Under the pieces are notes generated by a model that saw only the letters and a list, made by a program, of their open reading frames with translations, searched no databases and was not told the origin of the DNA. 64,000 bases of DNA from Halomonas shengliensis (lineage in GTDB: Bacteria; Pseudomonadota; Gammaproteobacteria; Pseudomonadales; Halomonadaceae), in contig NZ_FNIV01000001.1 in the NCBI RefSeq assembly GCF_900104135.1, positions 434,001 to 498,000 on the forward strand, in the 5' to 3' direction. Shown here in pieces: positions 53,908-62,026 of the stretch (the stretch's first letter is position 1; each line of letters opens with the position of its first letter). Both the position numbers and the translations under genes were made by a program.

Positions 53908-55124
53908 GCGACTTCCACCAGAACGGCATCATCACCGACTTCCACAACCTGACCCGGCGGCCGCTGGAGGCCCTGGAGGCGGACCTGGTGGGCTTCTCGC
54001 GCCGCCGCCCGATGAGCCTGATCCTGCCCTCGCTCTATTCCGAGCTGGAGGGACCGGCACTGGAGCGCATCGTCACGGCGCTCGCCGAGGTGCCCTACCT
54101 CGCCGAGGTGGTGATCGGCCTGGACCGGGCCGACCGCGCGCAGTTCCTGCACGCGCGGGAGTTCTTCGCCCGCCTGCCCCAGCACCACCGCATCCTCTGG
54201 AACGACGGCCCGCGGCTGCGCGCCCTGGATGATGAACTGGACGCCCAGGGGCTCTCGCCCCGGCAGCCGGGCAAGGGGCGCAACGTCTGGTACTGCGCCG
54301 GCTTCGTCCAGGCCTCCGGGCGCGGCGCCGTGGTGGCGCTGCACGACTGCGACATCCTCACCTACGACCGCGGCCTGCTCGCGCGGCTCTTCTACCCGGT
54401 GGCCCATCCCCACTTCAACTACGAGTTCTGCAAGGGCTACTACCCGCGCATCGCCGAGGGGCGGCTCAACGGGCGGGTGGCGCGGCTGATGGTCACCCCG
54501 CTGCTGCGGGCGCTCAAGGCGATGCATGGCCCGCTGCCCTACCTGGAGTACCTGGACAGCTACCGCTACCCGCTCTCGGGGGAGTTCTCGATGCGCGCCG
54601 AGGTGCTCGACGGCATCCGCATCCCCGCCGACTGGGGCCTGGAGGTCGGCGTGCTCTCCGAGGTGCACCGCAACCACTCCACCAAGCGGCTCTGCCAGGT
54701 GGACCTGGCCGACGCCTACGACCACAAGCACCAGCCGGTCTCCGCCGACGACCCCTCGGGCGGGCTCAACCGCATGAGCCTGGACATCGCCAAGGCGCTC
54801 TACCGCAAGCTGGCGACCCAGGGGGTGACCTTCAGCGCCGAGGGCTTCCGCACCCTCAAGGCCACCTACTACCGCCTGGCCCTGGACCTGATCGAGGCCT
54901 ACGACCACGACGCGCGGATGAATGGCCTCTCGCTGGATCGCCACGGCGAGGAGCGGGCGGTGGAGCTGTTCGCCGCCAACCTGCTGGAGGCCGGCAGCGC
55001 CTTCCTCGACAACCCCGGCGAGCGCCCCTTCATCCCCAGCTGGAACCGCGTGCGCTCGGCGATCCCCGACCTGCCGGAGCGGCTCCACGACGCCGTGGAG
55101 GCCGATAACCGCGGGGAGGTGTAG
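53904..55124 (+). CDS. gpgS: glucosyl-3-phosphoglycerate synthase
   Basis: 406 residues of a GT81-type glycosyltransferase. The DxD-like metal/nucleotide site is in LHDCDILTYDRGLLARLFYP; FNYEFCKGYYPRIA and EVGVLSEVHRNHSTKRLCQV are typical of GpgS. It transfers glucose from NDP-glucose to 3-phosphoglycerate; the upstream phosphatase then releases glucosylglycerate. Overlap with the phosphatase gene indicates a two-gene operon. Confidence 0.9.
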   Translation: MSDFHQNGIITDFHNLTRRPLEALEADLVGFSRRRPMSLILPSLYSELEGPALERIVTALAEVPYLAEVVIGLDRADRAQFLHAREFFARLPQHHRILWNDGPRLRALDDELDAQGLSPRQPGKGRNVWYCAGFVQASGRGAVVALHDCDILTYDRGLLARLFYPVAHPHFNYEFCKGYYPRIAEGRLNGRVARLMVTPLLRALKAMHGPLPYLEYLDSYRYPLSGEFSMRAEVLDGIRIPADWGLEVGVLSEVHRNHSTKRLCQVDLADAYDHKHQPVSADDPSGGLNRMSLDIAKALYRKLATQGVTFSAEGFRTLKATYYRLALDLIEAYDHDARMNGLSLDRHGEERAVELFAANLLEAGSAFLDNPGERPFIPSWNRVRSAIPDLPERLHDAVEADNRGEV

Positions 55125-55155
55125 CCAACGCCCCCTCGAGCGATGCTGCTATCGC

Positions 55156-56955
55156 TCAGGGCTTCTGCACCAGCCACAGGCAGCGATAGGGCGCCAGGCT
55201 CTCCACCGGCGTCCAGGGGGCCTTCTCCAGCAGGTCGAACCACGCCCCCTGGCCGAGGGCCGGAAGCGTCAGCGGCTGGGGGGCGTCGGTGACGTTGTGG
55301 ATCGCCAGCAGGCGGCGCCCGTCGGGCAGCGGGCCGCGCTCCAGTACCAGCAGCTCGGGCGGTGTCTCCAGCACCCGCTGGGGGGCGTCGGGATGGAAGC
55401 AGGGCTCGCGACGGCGCACCGCCAGCCGGCGGGTCAGCGCCTCGAACACCATCCGGGTCGGTGTGTCGGGGCTGTCCAGCAGCAGCTCCAGCTCGTCGCG
55501 GTGCCAGCGGCGCCGGTTGATGGAGCGCAGGCGTCCGCTGCGCTCCACCCCCTCCAGATCGTTGAGGGTTCCCGTCAGCACGTGGAGGTAGAGCGCAGGG
55601 ATGCCCTGCAGGCCAAGCATCAGCTGCTGGCCGCACAGGAAGCGCTGCACCTGCCAGGGATCCGGCCCGCGCCGCGTCCCCTTCATGGCGTCGAACCAGG
55701 TGATGTTGATCTCGTAGGGGCTGTCGCTGCCGTCGTCGCGGGTGCGCATGCTGACGAAACCGCCGAAACGGTGCATCAGCTCCAGCAGCGCCTCGATCTC
55801 GTGCGGGGGGAGCCAGCCCTCCAGCGGGCGCACGCCGATGCCGTCGTGGCTGGCGGTGAAGTTGAGGAAGCTGCAGCCGGGCGGCAGGCTCGGCAGGCTC
55901 TTAAGCCAGGCCGCCAGGGTGCCCGCCTCGCCGCTGGTCAGGGTGTGCAGCAGCAGCGGCGGCAGCGGGAACTGGTAGACCAGGTGCGCCTCGTCGGGGG
56001 CCTGTTCGTCTGACAGGCGTTCCAGGCTCCCGTCTGCAAGACGTTCCAAACCAAAGTAGCTGAGGTTCTCGCGATGGGGCACGTTGGTCTCGGTGAGCAG
56101 CAGGGTGCCCGGCGCCACGTGGTCCACCACCGCGCGCAGCAGCCGCACCACCTCGTGGGTTTGGGGCAGGTGGATGCAGGGGGTGCCGACCACCTTCCAC
56201 AGGTAGGCGATGGCGTCGAGCCGGATCACCCGGGCGCCCTGGCCGAGGTAGAAGAGCAGGATGCCGATGAACTCCAGCAGCACGTCGGGGTTGGCGAAGT
56301 CGAGGTCGATCTGGTCCTCGGAAAAGGTCGCCCAGAGGTGGCGGGTGCCCCGCCGCGTGGGCACCGCCACCAGCAGCGGCGAGCTGCGCGGCCTTACCAC
56401 GGCCGAGAGGTCGGTCTCCGGGTCCATCTCGATGAAGTAGTCGCGCCCCGGCTGGCTGCCGGTCAGGTAGTCGACGAACCACAGCGACTCCCGGGAGACG
56501 TGGTTGAGCACCAGGTCGACCGCCAGGTCGTATCGCCCGGCCAAGGCGCGCACGTGGGGCCAGTCGCCGAGGTCGTCGGCGACCTCGCGGTAGTGGATCA
56601 CCGAGAAGCCGTCGTCGCTGCTCCAGGGGAAGAAGGGCAGCAGGTGCACGCCACTGAAGGTATCGCCCAGCCGCGTGGCCAGGAAGTCGTCCAGCACCGC
56701 CAGGGGCGCGCGCTCCTCCTCCAGCAGGCTGTCGCCATAGCTGATCAGCCACTGGTCGCGCTCGCTCCAGAGTGGCGCATCGGGGGTGTCGGGGAAGGGC
56801 GGGGCCTGATGGGCCAGCAGGGTGAGCAGCCGGCGCAGCACCTCGTCGGCGCGCGGGCCGTAGAGGAAGGCCAGGTGCCCATGGGCGCGGCGGCGGAAGG
56901 CCTCGGCGTCAAGGGGCGTAGCGACGGAGGGGGTGAAGGTCGGCAGGTCGGGCAT
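55156..56955 (-). CDS. GH13_18 phosphorylase, probably glucosylglycerate phosphorylase
   Basis: 599 residues of the sucrose-phosphorylase branch of GH13. The nucleophile Asp is in VIRLDAIAYLWK and the acid/base Glu in LLLTETNVPHRE, with VDLVLNHVSRESLWF as the catalytic region I. E. coli YcjM, of this branch, phosphorolyses glucosylglycerate. Here the gene is convergent with the glucosylglycerate synthesis pair, so a role in breaking down that solute to glucose-1-phosphate and glycerate is likely. Sucrose phosphorylase is the alternative. Its stop lies 31 bp from the gpgS stop. Confidence 0.85.
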   Translation of the reverse strand: MPDLPTFTPSVATPLDAEAFRRRAHGHLAFLYGPRADEVLRRLLTLLAHQAPPFPDTPDAPLWSERDQWLISYGDSLLEEERAPLAVLDDFLATRLGDTFSGVHLLPFFPWSSDDGFSVIHYREVADDLGDWPHVRALAGRYDLAVDLVLNHVSRESLWFVDYLTGSQPGRDYFIEMDPETDLSAVVRPRSSPLLVAVPTRRGTRHLWATFSEDQIDLDFANPDVLLEFIGILLFYLGQGARVIRLDAIAYLWKVVGTPCIHLPQTHEVVRLLRAVVDHVAPGTLLLTETNVPHRENLSYFGLERLADGSLERLSDEQAPDEAHLVYQFPLPPLLLHTLTSGEAGTLAAWLKSLPSLPPGCSFLNFTASHDGIGVRPLEGWLPPHEIEALLELMHRFGGFVSMRTRDDGSDSPYEINITWFDAMKGTRRGPDPWQVQRFLCGQQLMLGLQGIPALYLHVLTGTLNDLEGVERSGRLRSINRRRWHRDELELLLDSPDTPTRMVFEALTRRLAVRRREPCFHPDAPQRVLETPPELLVLERGPLPDGRRLLAIHNVTDAPQPLTLPALGQGAWFDLLEKAPWTPVESLAPYRCLWLVQKP

Positions 56956-57025
56956 GGTCGGGGGCTCCGGGGAGTGTCGCCCAGACCATGCAGGGGATGT
57001 GCCAGGCAGGCGTCTGGCCGACTGC

Positions 57026-57580
57026 TCAGAACAGGCTCATGCGCTCCATCACCCCGTCGCGACGGATCAACCAGTGGTAGAGGGCGCCGGCGATATGCAG
57101 GGCCAGCAGGCCCAGGATCGCCAGGCCCAGCCAGCCGTGCCAGACGAAGAGGCGCTCCGAGAGCGCCTCGTTCACGGGCACGATACCCGGCAGGTGCCAG
57201 TTCAGGAACTGCACCGGGAAGTCGCCGCTGGCGGTAGCGGCCCAGCCCAGCAGCGGCTGGGCGAGCAGCGCCAGGTAGAGCAGGTGGTGCACCGCCGTGC
57301 TCAGGATCCGCTGGAAGGGGTGCAGCGGCGGGTCGTGGTCGGGCACCACATACAGGAACCGCACCACCAGGCGGACCGTCATCAGCGCGAGGATCGCCAC
57401 CCCTAGCGACTTGTGGGCGGTGTAGAGCAGGTTGGTGCCGCCGCGGCCGAGGCGCTCCATGGCCCCCTCGAAGCCCAGCAGCCCCAGGGTGATGCCGCTG
57501 GCCAGGGAGAGCAGCACCACACCGGCCACCAGCCAGTGCAGCACGCGTTGCGGGTAGGCGTAGCGATCCGTCTCGGTCAT
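57026..57580 (-). CDS. cytochrome b561 (CybB family)
   Basis: 184 residues with four membrane helices. Heme-ligating histidines are in PQRVLHWLVAG (helix 1), LLYTAHKSLGVA (helix 2), AVHHLLYLALL (helix 3) and ALHIAGALYHWLIRRDG (helix 4). Such proteins move electrons to or from quinones; E. coli CybB oxidises superoxide. The start ending at 57580 is chosen (GGAG upstream); an in-frame ATG at 57607 is possible. Confidence 0.88.
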   Translation of the reverse strand: MTETDRYAYPQRVLHWLVAGVVLLSLASGITLGLLGFEGAMERLGRGGTNLLYTAHKSLGVAILALMTVRLVVRFLYVVPDHDPPLHPFQRILSTAVHHLLYLALLAQPLLGWAATASGDFPVQFLNWHLPGIVPVNEALSERLFVWHGWLGLAILGLLALHIAGALYHWLIRRDGVMERMSLF

Positions 57581-57644
57581 GGGGGCTCCGGGCTGGGCTG
57601 AGGTCATGCCTTCAGCCTAGCCGATCCCGGTGTCCGCTGCGCCG

Positions 57645-58313
57645 TCACAGGGCGCAGTCCAGCCCCATCTGCCAGAAGTCGATCTCCAGGCGCGTGGCGT
57701 CGCGGAACACCGTGGCGAGCTCCTCGAAGCGGCGCGGCGTCACCTCCGCCAGGCGCGCGTCGAGCCAGGCCTCCTCGGCGCGTCGGGCGGCCTGGAACTC
57801 GTCGCTCTCGTACATGGCGATCCAGGCATCATAGGGGTTGGCGTCGCCGCGCAGCGTTCCGGCACGGCCGTTGATCCAGTCGGCGATCTCGCCGTAGCCC
57901 ACCAGGCACGGGGCCAGGGCCACGTGCAGGTCGAGCAGGTCGCCGCGGTGGCCGGTGTCCAGCACGTAGCGGGTGTAGGCCATCGTCGCACGCGCCTCGG
58001 GCAGCCCGTCGAGCTCCTCCTCGCCGATGCCCCAGTCGCGGCAGAAGCCTACGTGCAGGCCGAGCTCCAGATCCAGGATCGCCTTGAGCCCCTCGTGGGC
58101 ATGGCGCAGGTCGGCAAGCGACCGGCTCTTGTAGGCGGCCAGGGCATAGGCCCGGGCGAAGTGGACCAGGAAGAGGTAATCCTGCTTGAGGTAGTGGCGG
58201 AAGGCCTCCTGCTCGAGGGTGGCGTCGGCGAGCTGGCGCACGAAGTCATGCTCGAGGTAGGCGCGCCAGTCGTCGTGGCAGGCAGCGGTAAGGTCCTTGA
58301 AGCGATAGCCCAT
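57645..58313 (-). CDS. tenA: TenA-type thiaminase II / aminopyrimidine aminohydrolase
   Basis: 222 residues of the TenA/PqqC fold. Catalytic Cys is in LAPCLVGYGEIADWI; other active-site elements are QDYLFLVHFARAYALA (Tyr/Phe region) and ESDEFQAARRAEEAWLDARL. It salvages the pyrimidine part of degraded thiamine. A TPP riboswitch precedes it, so it is shut down when thiamine is plentiful. The start at 58313 has GGAG 6 nt upstream and gives MGYRFKDL; an ATG at 58328 is less well placed. Confidence 0.9.
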   Translation of the reverse strand: MGYRFKDLTAACHDDWRAYLEHDFVRQLADATLEQEAFRHYLKQDYLFLVHFARAYALAAYKSRSLADLRHAHEGLKAILDLELGLHVGFCRDWGIGEEELDGLPEARATMAYTRYVLDTGHRGDLLDLHVALAPCLVGYGEIADWINGRAGTLRGDANPYDAWIAMYESDEFQAARRAEEAWLDARLAEVTPRRFEELATVFRDATRLEIDFWQMGLDCAL

Positions 58314-58416
58314 GGTCGTCTCCGGCATCGAGTGACGATCCGGGGTTCAGGCGAGGGAGGGAGTGGGGGCCGGGGGAGCGGCACTGCCGGGGAGACAGCC
58401 GAGGAGACCACCGCTT

Positions 58417-58519
58417 GATTCCTACGCCGGTACTAACCGGATCAGGTTCAACGGGATCGGCGCTTGGGTCTTCGGGAGACCCCTGCGCCATCTCAGCCGG
58501 ATCTCACCGGCACCCCGTC
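58417..58519 (-). promoter_or_regulatory. TPP riboswitch (thi element)
   Basis: Read on the minus strand, it shows the consensus parts in order: GGGGTGCC, GGCTGAGATGGC, GGGGTCTCCCGAAGACCC, GAACCTGATCCGGTTAGTAC and CGGCGTAGGAATCAAG. It lies about 100 bp before tenA, enough room for an expression platform. Confidence 0.95.
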
Positions 58520-58568
58520 AAGCGAGCCTTCACTCTATCAGCCCCGGTGACATTTGCCAGCCCGTCGC

Positions 58569-59333
58569 TCAGCGGTGGCGATAGAGCCAGCGAACATCCA
58601 TGGCGAAGGAGACGGTGAGCCCCGCCAGGGCGGTGGCGGCGAGCCAGGTGGCGATCAGGCCGGTCGCGACCGGCAGCAGGGCAAGCATCAGCGCCGCCAC
58701 CTGCCACACGCACACCGCCTTGCGCCGCCGGCTCTCGGGAATCGGGGCCGCGAGCCAGGACCAGCGCCAGCCTGCCACGACAAAGGCGTAGCGCATGGCG
58801 CCGATGGCCAGCATCCAGGGGCCGACGCGGTCGAGCAGCAACAGCGCCAGGCAGAGCACCAGGATGAAGGCGGCGTCGAGCTCCATGTCGAAGCGTGCCC
58901 CCAAGGCGCTGGCACTGCCGGTGCGCCGGGCCACCCAGCCGTCGACGCCGTCCAGCAGCAGGGCGATGAGCGCCACGCCGAAGAGCCAGCTCGCCTGGGC
59001 GGTCAACAGCCCCGGGTCGGCCAGGGTGCCGGTCAGCAGCGCCACCAGCACGCCGCGGGCCAGGGTGACCCGGTTGGCGGGGCCCAGGCCGTTACCGGAT
59101 CTGGGCGCGTCCCCGGGTGAGCGTCGCAGCCCGCCCCAGAGTAGCGTCGCCATGCCCAGGTAGGCGACCAGGGCCAGGGCCACCACGCCCCCGTTGGCGT
59201 CGAGCAGGCTCCACGCCGCCACTGTCAGCCCCAGCAGCGCGAGGCCGCCGGCGACCAGCTCCAGTAGGACGCGCCACCCGACGCACCTGGCGTCGGCGAT
59301 GGGGGGGAGGGACGTGGGCTCGGGTGGAGGCAT
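58569..59333 (-). CDS. CDP-alcohol phosphatidyltransferase family protein
   Basis: 254 residues with about six membrane helices. The catalytic signature is intact: DGVDGWVARRTGSA...GARFDMELDA, carrying all four Asp that bind metal and CDP (around 130-150). Such enzymes transfer a phosphoalkyl group from CDP-diacylglycerol or another CDP-alcohol to an acceptor alcohol. The acceptor is unknown here. It faces away from the dehydrogenase-PTPS-glycosyltransferase run across a 146-bp AT-rich intergenic region and may belong to the same pathway. Confidence 0.85.
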   Translation of the reverse strand: MPPPEPTSLPPIADARCVGWRVLLELVAGGLALLGLTVAAWSLLDANGGVVALALVAYLGMATLLWGGLRRSPGDAPRSGNGLGPANRVTLARGVLVALLTGTLADPGLLTAQASWLFGVALIALLLDGVDGWVARRTGSASALGARFDMELDAAFILVLCLALLLLDRVGPWMLAIGAMRYAFVVAGWRWSWLAAPIPESRRRKAVCVWQVAALMLALLPVATGLIATWLAATALAGLTVSFAMDVRWLYRHR

Positions 59334-59426
59334 GGGACTCCAGTGACTAGCCGCTATGCTGATTCATGGGGCCGACACACGTTCAGCCTAACAGGCGTCG
59401 GGCGATGGTGTCGCAATGATTATGCA

Positions 59427-59453
59427 ATTCGTGATACTTGTACCATTATTGTA
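59427..59453. promoter_or_regulatory. AT-rich divergent promoter region with 11-bp direct repeats
   Basis: TTGTA occurs at 59438-59442 and 59449-59453, exactly 11 bp apart. On the minus strand the two units read CTTCTACAATA and ATGGTACAAGT. This spacing and TACA core resemble operator repeats of MerR-type CarH/LitR photoreceptor repressors, but only two copies exist and the match is partial. Confidence 0.3.
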
Positions 59454-59479
59454 GAAGTTTATTCCCTGCCGGAGATCCC

Positions 59480-60466
59480 ATGGCCGATCACACCGCCACC
59501 GCCTTCTGGACCCTGGCCCCGGGCCACGGCGAGCTGCGCCAGGAGCCGCTGCCGATCCCCGGCGAGGGGCAGGTGCGGGTGCGTGCGCGCTACGGCGCCG
59601 TCAGCCGCGGCACCGAGGCGCTGGTGTTCCAGGGGCGGGTGCCCGAGAGCGAGTGGCGGCGCATGCGTGCCCCCTTTCAGGCGGGCGACTTCCCCTGGCC
59701 GGTGAAGTACGGCTATGTCAGCGTGGGCGTGGTCGAGGCCGGCCCCGAGGCCCTCGTGGGGCGCGAGGTGTTCTGTCTCCACCCCCACCAGGACCGCTAC
59801 GTGGTCCCCGCCGCGGCGGTCACGCCCCTGCCGGCGGGCCTGCCCGCCGCCCGGGCGGTGCTCGCCGCCAACCTGGAGACCGCCATCAATGGCTGCTGGG
59901 ATGCCGAGCCCCGCGTCGGCGACCGCATCGCGGTGATCGGCGCCGGCGTGGTGGGTGCCCTGGTGGCCTGGCTCTGCGCGGCGATCCCCGGCACCCGGGT
60001 CCGGTTGGTGGACGTCGCCCCGGGGCGCGCCGAGCTCGCCCGGGCACTGGGCGTAGGGTTCTGCCTGGCCGATGAGGCCCCGGGCGACAACGACCTGGTG
60101 GTCCACGCCAGCGGCAATCCCGCGGGGCTGCGCCAGGCGCTGGCCCTGGCCGGCGACGAGGCGCGGCTGGTGGAGATGAGCTGGTACGGCGATCGCGAGG
60201 CGAGCCTGCCGCTGGGCGAGGCCTTCCACTCCCGGCGGCTGCGCCTGGTCGGCAGCCAGGTGGGGCGACTGCCCGCCGAGCGCACCCCGCGCTGGGACCA
60301 CCGCCGTCGCTTGGCGCTGGCCCTCGAGCTGCTCGGCGACCCCCGCCTCGACGCCCTGATCAGCGGCGAGAGCGACTTCCATGAGCTGCCCGTCCTGATG
60401 CCGCGCCTCGCCGCCGGGGCCGGCGAGGTGCTCTGCCACCGCCTGCGCTATCCCGACCCCGCCTGA
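59480..60466 (+). CDS. MDR-family (zinc-type alcohol) dehydrogenase homologue
   Basis: 328 residues. The Rossmann NAD(P)-binding motif is VIGAGVVGALVAWL near 155, and the N-terminal GroES-like domain has VRARYGAVSRGTEALVF. The structural four-Cys zinc lobe is absent, and the usual catalytic Cys position is Ser (AVSRGTE), so it is unlike a normal zinc alcohol dehydrogenase. It resembles BchC-like/threonine-dehydrogenase-related members without zinc. First gene of a compact run with PTPS, glycosyltransferase, methyltransferase and flippase-like genes; GGAG precedes the ATG. Confidence 0.78.
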   Translation: MADHTATAFWTLAPGHGELRQEPLPIPGEGQVRVRARYGAVSRGTEALVFQGRVPESEWRRMRAPFQAGDFPWPVKYGYVSVGVVEAGPEALVGREVFCLHPHQDRYVVPAAAVTPLPAGLPAARAVLAANLETAINGCWDAEPRVGDRIAVIGAGVVGALVAWLCAAIPGTRVRLVDVAPGRAELARALGVGFCLADEAPGDNDLVVHASGNPAGLRQALALAGDEARLVEMSWYGDREASLPLGEAFHSRRLRLVGSQVGRLPAERTPRWDHRRRLALALELLGDPRLDALISGESDFHELPVLMPRLAAGAGEVLCHRLRYPDPA

Positions 60467-60509
60467 CCACACACACCCGTGACCCCAGGTCCCACCGGAG
60501 CCCAGCCCC

Positions 60510-60908
60510 ATGTATCGACTCAGCGTTCGCGACCACTTCATGATCGCCCACAGCTTCAGCGGCGAGCTGTTCGGGCCCGCCCAGCGTACCCACGGCGCCA
60601 CCTACGTGGTGGACGTCAGCTTCGCGCGCCGCGAGCTCGACGATCACGACCTGGTGGTCGACATCGGCCTGGCGAGCGAGGCCCTCAAGGCGGTGCTCGG
60701 CGAGTTCAACTTCGAAAACCTCGACGAGCTGTCGGAGTTCCAGGGGCGCAACACCACCACCGAGTTCATGGCGCGGGTGATCTTCGAGCGCCTGGCCACG
60801 GCGATCCAGCTCGGCCGGCTGGGGGAGGGCGCCACGGGTCTCGAGGCGATGACCGTCACCCTGCATGAGTCCCACATCGCCTGGGCCAGCTACGAAGGTA
60901 CCCTGTGA
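60510..60908 (+). CDS. 6-pyruvoyl-tetrahydropterin synthase / QueD homologue, divergent
   Basis: 132 residues with the T-fold of PTPS/QueD. The first zinc His is in FMIAHSFSG (His14) and the second in QRTHGATY (His28), but the usual third His (HGH) is Ala at position 30. The catalytic Cys region is FGPAQRTHG, with no Cys. The catalytic Asp/His pair (LDDHDLVVDIG) and the Glu of LHESHIAWA are kept. It may therefore use another mechanism or a different substrate, for instance a pterin aldehyde. The stop overlaps the glycosyltransferase start by one base. Confidence 0.8.
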   Translation: MYRLSVRDHFMIAHSFSGELFGPAQRTHGATYVVDVSFARRELDDHDLVVDIGLASEALKAVLGEFNFENLDELSEFQGRNTTTEFMARVIFERLATAIQLGRLGEGATGLEAMTVTLHESHIAWASYEGTL

Positions 60909-62026
60909 TGGCGGACGCGCTCACCCTGATCGTGGCCGGCGACCCCGGACAGCTCACCGGCGGCTACGTCTATGACGCGCGCATCGTCGAGGCATTGCGC
61001 GACCGGGGACGCGACGTCGCGGTGGTGGGGCTCGAGGGGCGCTTCCCCGAGCCCGACGCGCGCGCCCGGGCGAGCATGGCCGAGACGCTCGCCGCGCTGC
61101 CCGACGGCGCTCGGGTGGTGATCGATGGCCTGGCCATGGGCGGCTTGCCCGAGGTGATCGCCCCCCATGCCGACCGCCTGGCGATCGTCGCCCTGGTCCA
61201 CCATCCGCTGGCCGATGAGAGCGGCCTGCCCGCGGCGACCCGCCATCGCCTCCTCGACAGCGAGTCCCGGGCGCTGGCCCAGGCGCGCCGGGTGATCGTC
61301 ACCAGCGCCTTCACCGCCCGCGGCCTCGGGCGCCTCGGCGTGGCCCCGGAGCGAGTGCACGTGGTGGAGCCCGGGGTCGACCCCGCGCCCCTGGCGGCCA
61401 GCGCCCTGGATCTGGAGACCCCCACCCCATGGCGCCTGCTCTGCGTGGCGACCCTGATCCCGCGCAAGGGCCACGAGGTGCTGCTCGAGGCGCTGGCCGG
61501 CCTGTCACGCCGCGACTGGCGCCTGGAGGTGGTCGGTAGCCACCGGCGCAACCCCGAGCACGCCGCGCGGCTGGTCGCGACGGCGGAGCGCCACGGCCTC
61601 GCCGACCAGATCACCTGGGCCGGTGAGTGCGACTCCGCCGGCCTGGCCGCGGCCTACCATCGCGCCGAGCTCTTCGTGCTGCCCTCGCGCTACGAGGGTT
61701 ACGGCATGGTGGTCACCGAGGCGCTGGCCCGAGGCCTGCCGGTACTCACCACCACCGGCGGCGCGCTGGCCGACACCCTGCCGCCGGACGCCGGGCTGGC
61801 CGTGCCTCCCGGCGATGCGGATGCCCTCGCCGCGGCGCTGTCCGCCTGGCTGGATGACGCCACGCTGCGCCGGCGGCTGCGTCACGGCGCTCGGCAGGCG
61901 CGTCGCGGACTGGCCGACTGGCACCAGGCCGGCGACCGCTTCCTGGCCGCCCTGGAGGGGCCAGCCACCCACTCCCGTGATACCCAGGGCGGTGACACCC
62001 GCCCCGACGAGGAGAGCGCGCCATGA
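60908..62026 (+). CDS. glycosyltransferase family 4 protein
   Basis: 372 residues. The C-terminal GT4 domain has CVATLIPRKGHEVLLEAL near 180 and an EX7E-type motif, YEGYGMVVTEALARGLPVL, near 265. The N-terminal half forms the acceptor-binding Rossmann-like domain. It transfers a sugar from an NDP-sugar to an unknown acceptor. Start ATG at 60908 (the GTG at 60905 would also read). Its TGA overlaps the methyltransferase ATG. Confidence 0.85.
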   Translation: MADALTLIVAGDPGQLTGGYVYDARIVEALRDRGRDVAVVGLEGRFPEPDARARASMAETLAALPDGARVVIDGLAMGGLPEVIAPHADRLAIVALVHHPLADESGLPAATRHRLLDSESRALAQARRVIVTSAFTARGLGRLGVAPERVHVVEPGVDPAPLAASALDLETPTPWRLLCVATLIPRKGHEVLLEALAGLSRRDWRLEVVGSHRRNPEHAARLVATAERHGLADQITWAGECDSAGLAAAYHRAELFVLPSRYEGYGMVVTEALARGLPVLTTTGGALADTLPPDAGLAVPPGDADALAAALSAWLDDATLRRRLRHGARQARRGLADWHQAGDRFLAALEGPATHSRDTQGGDTRPDEESAP

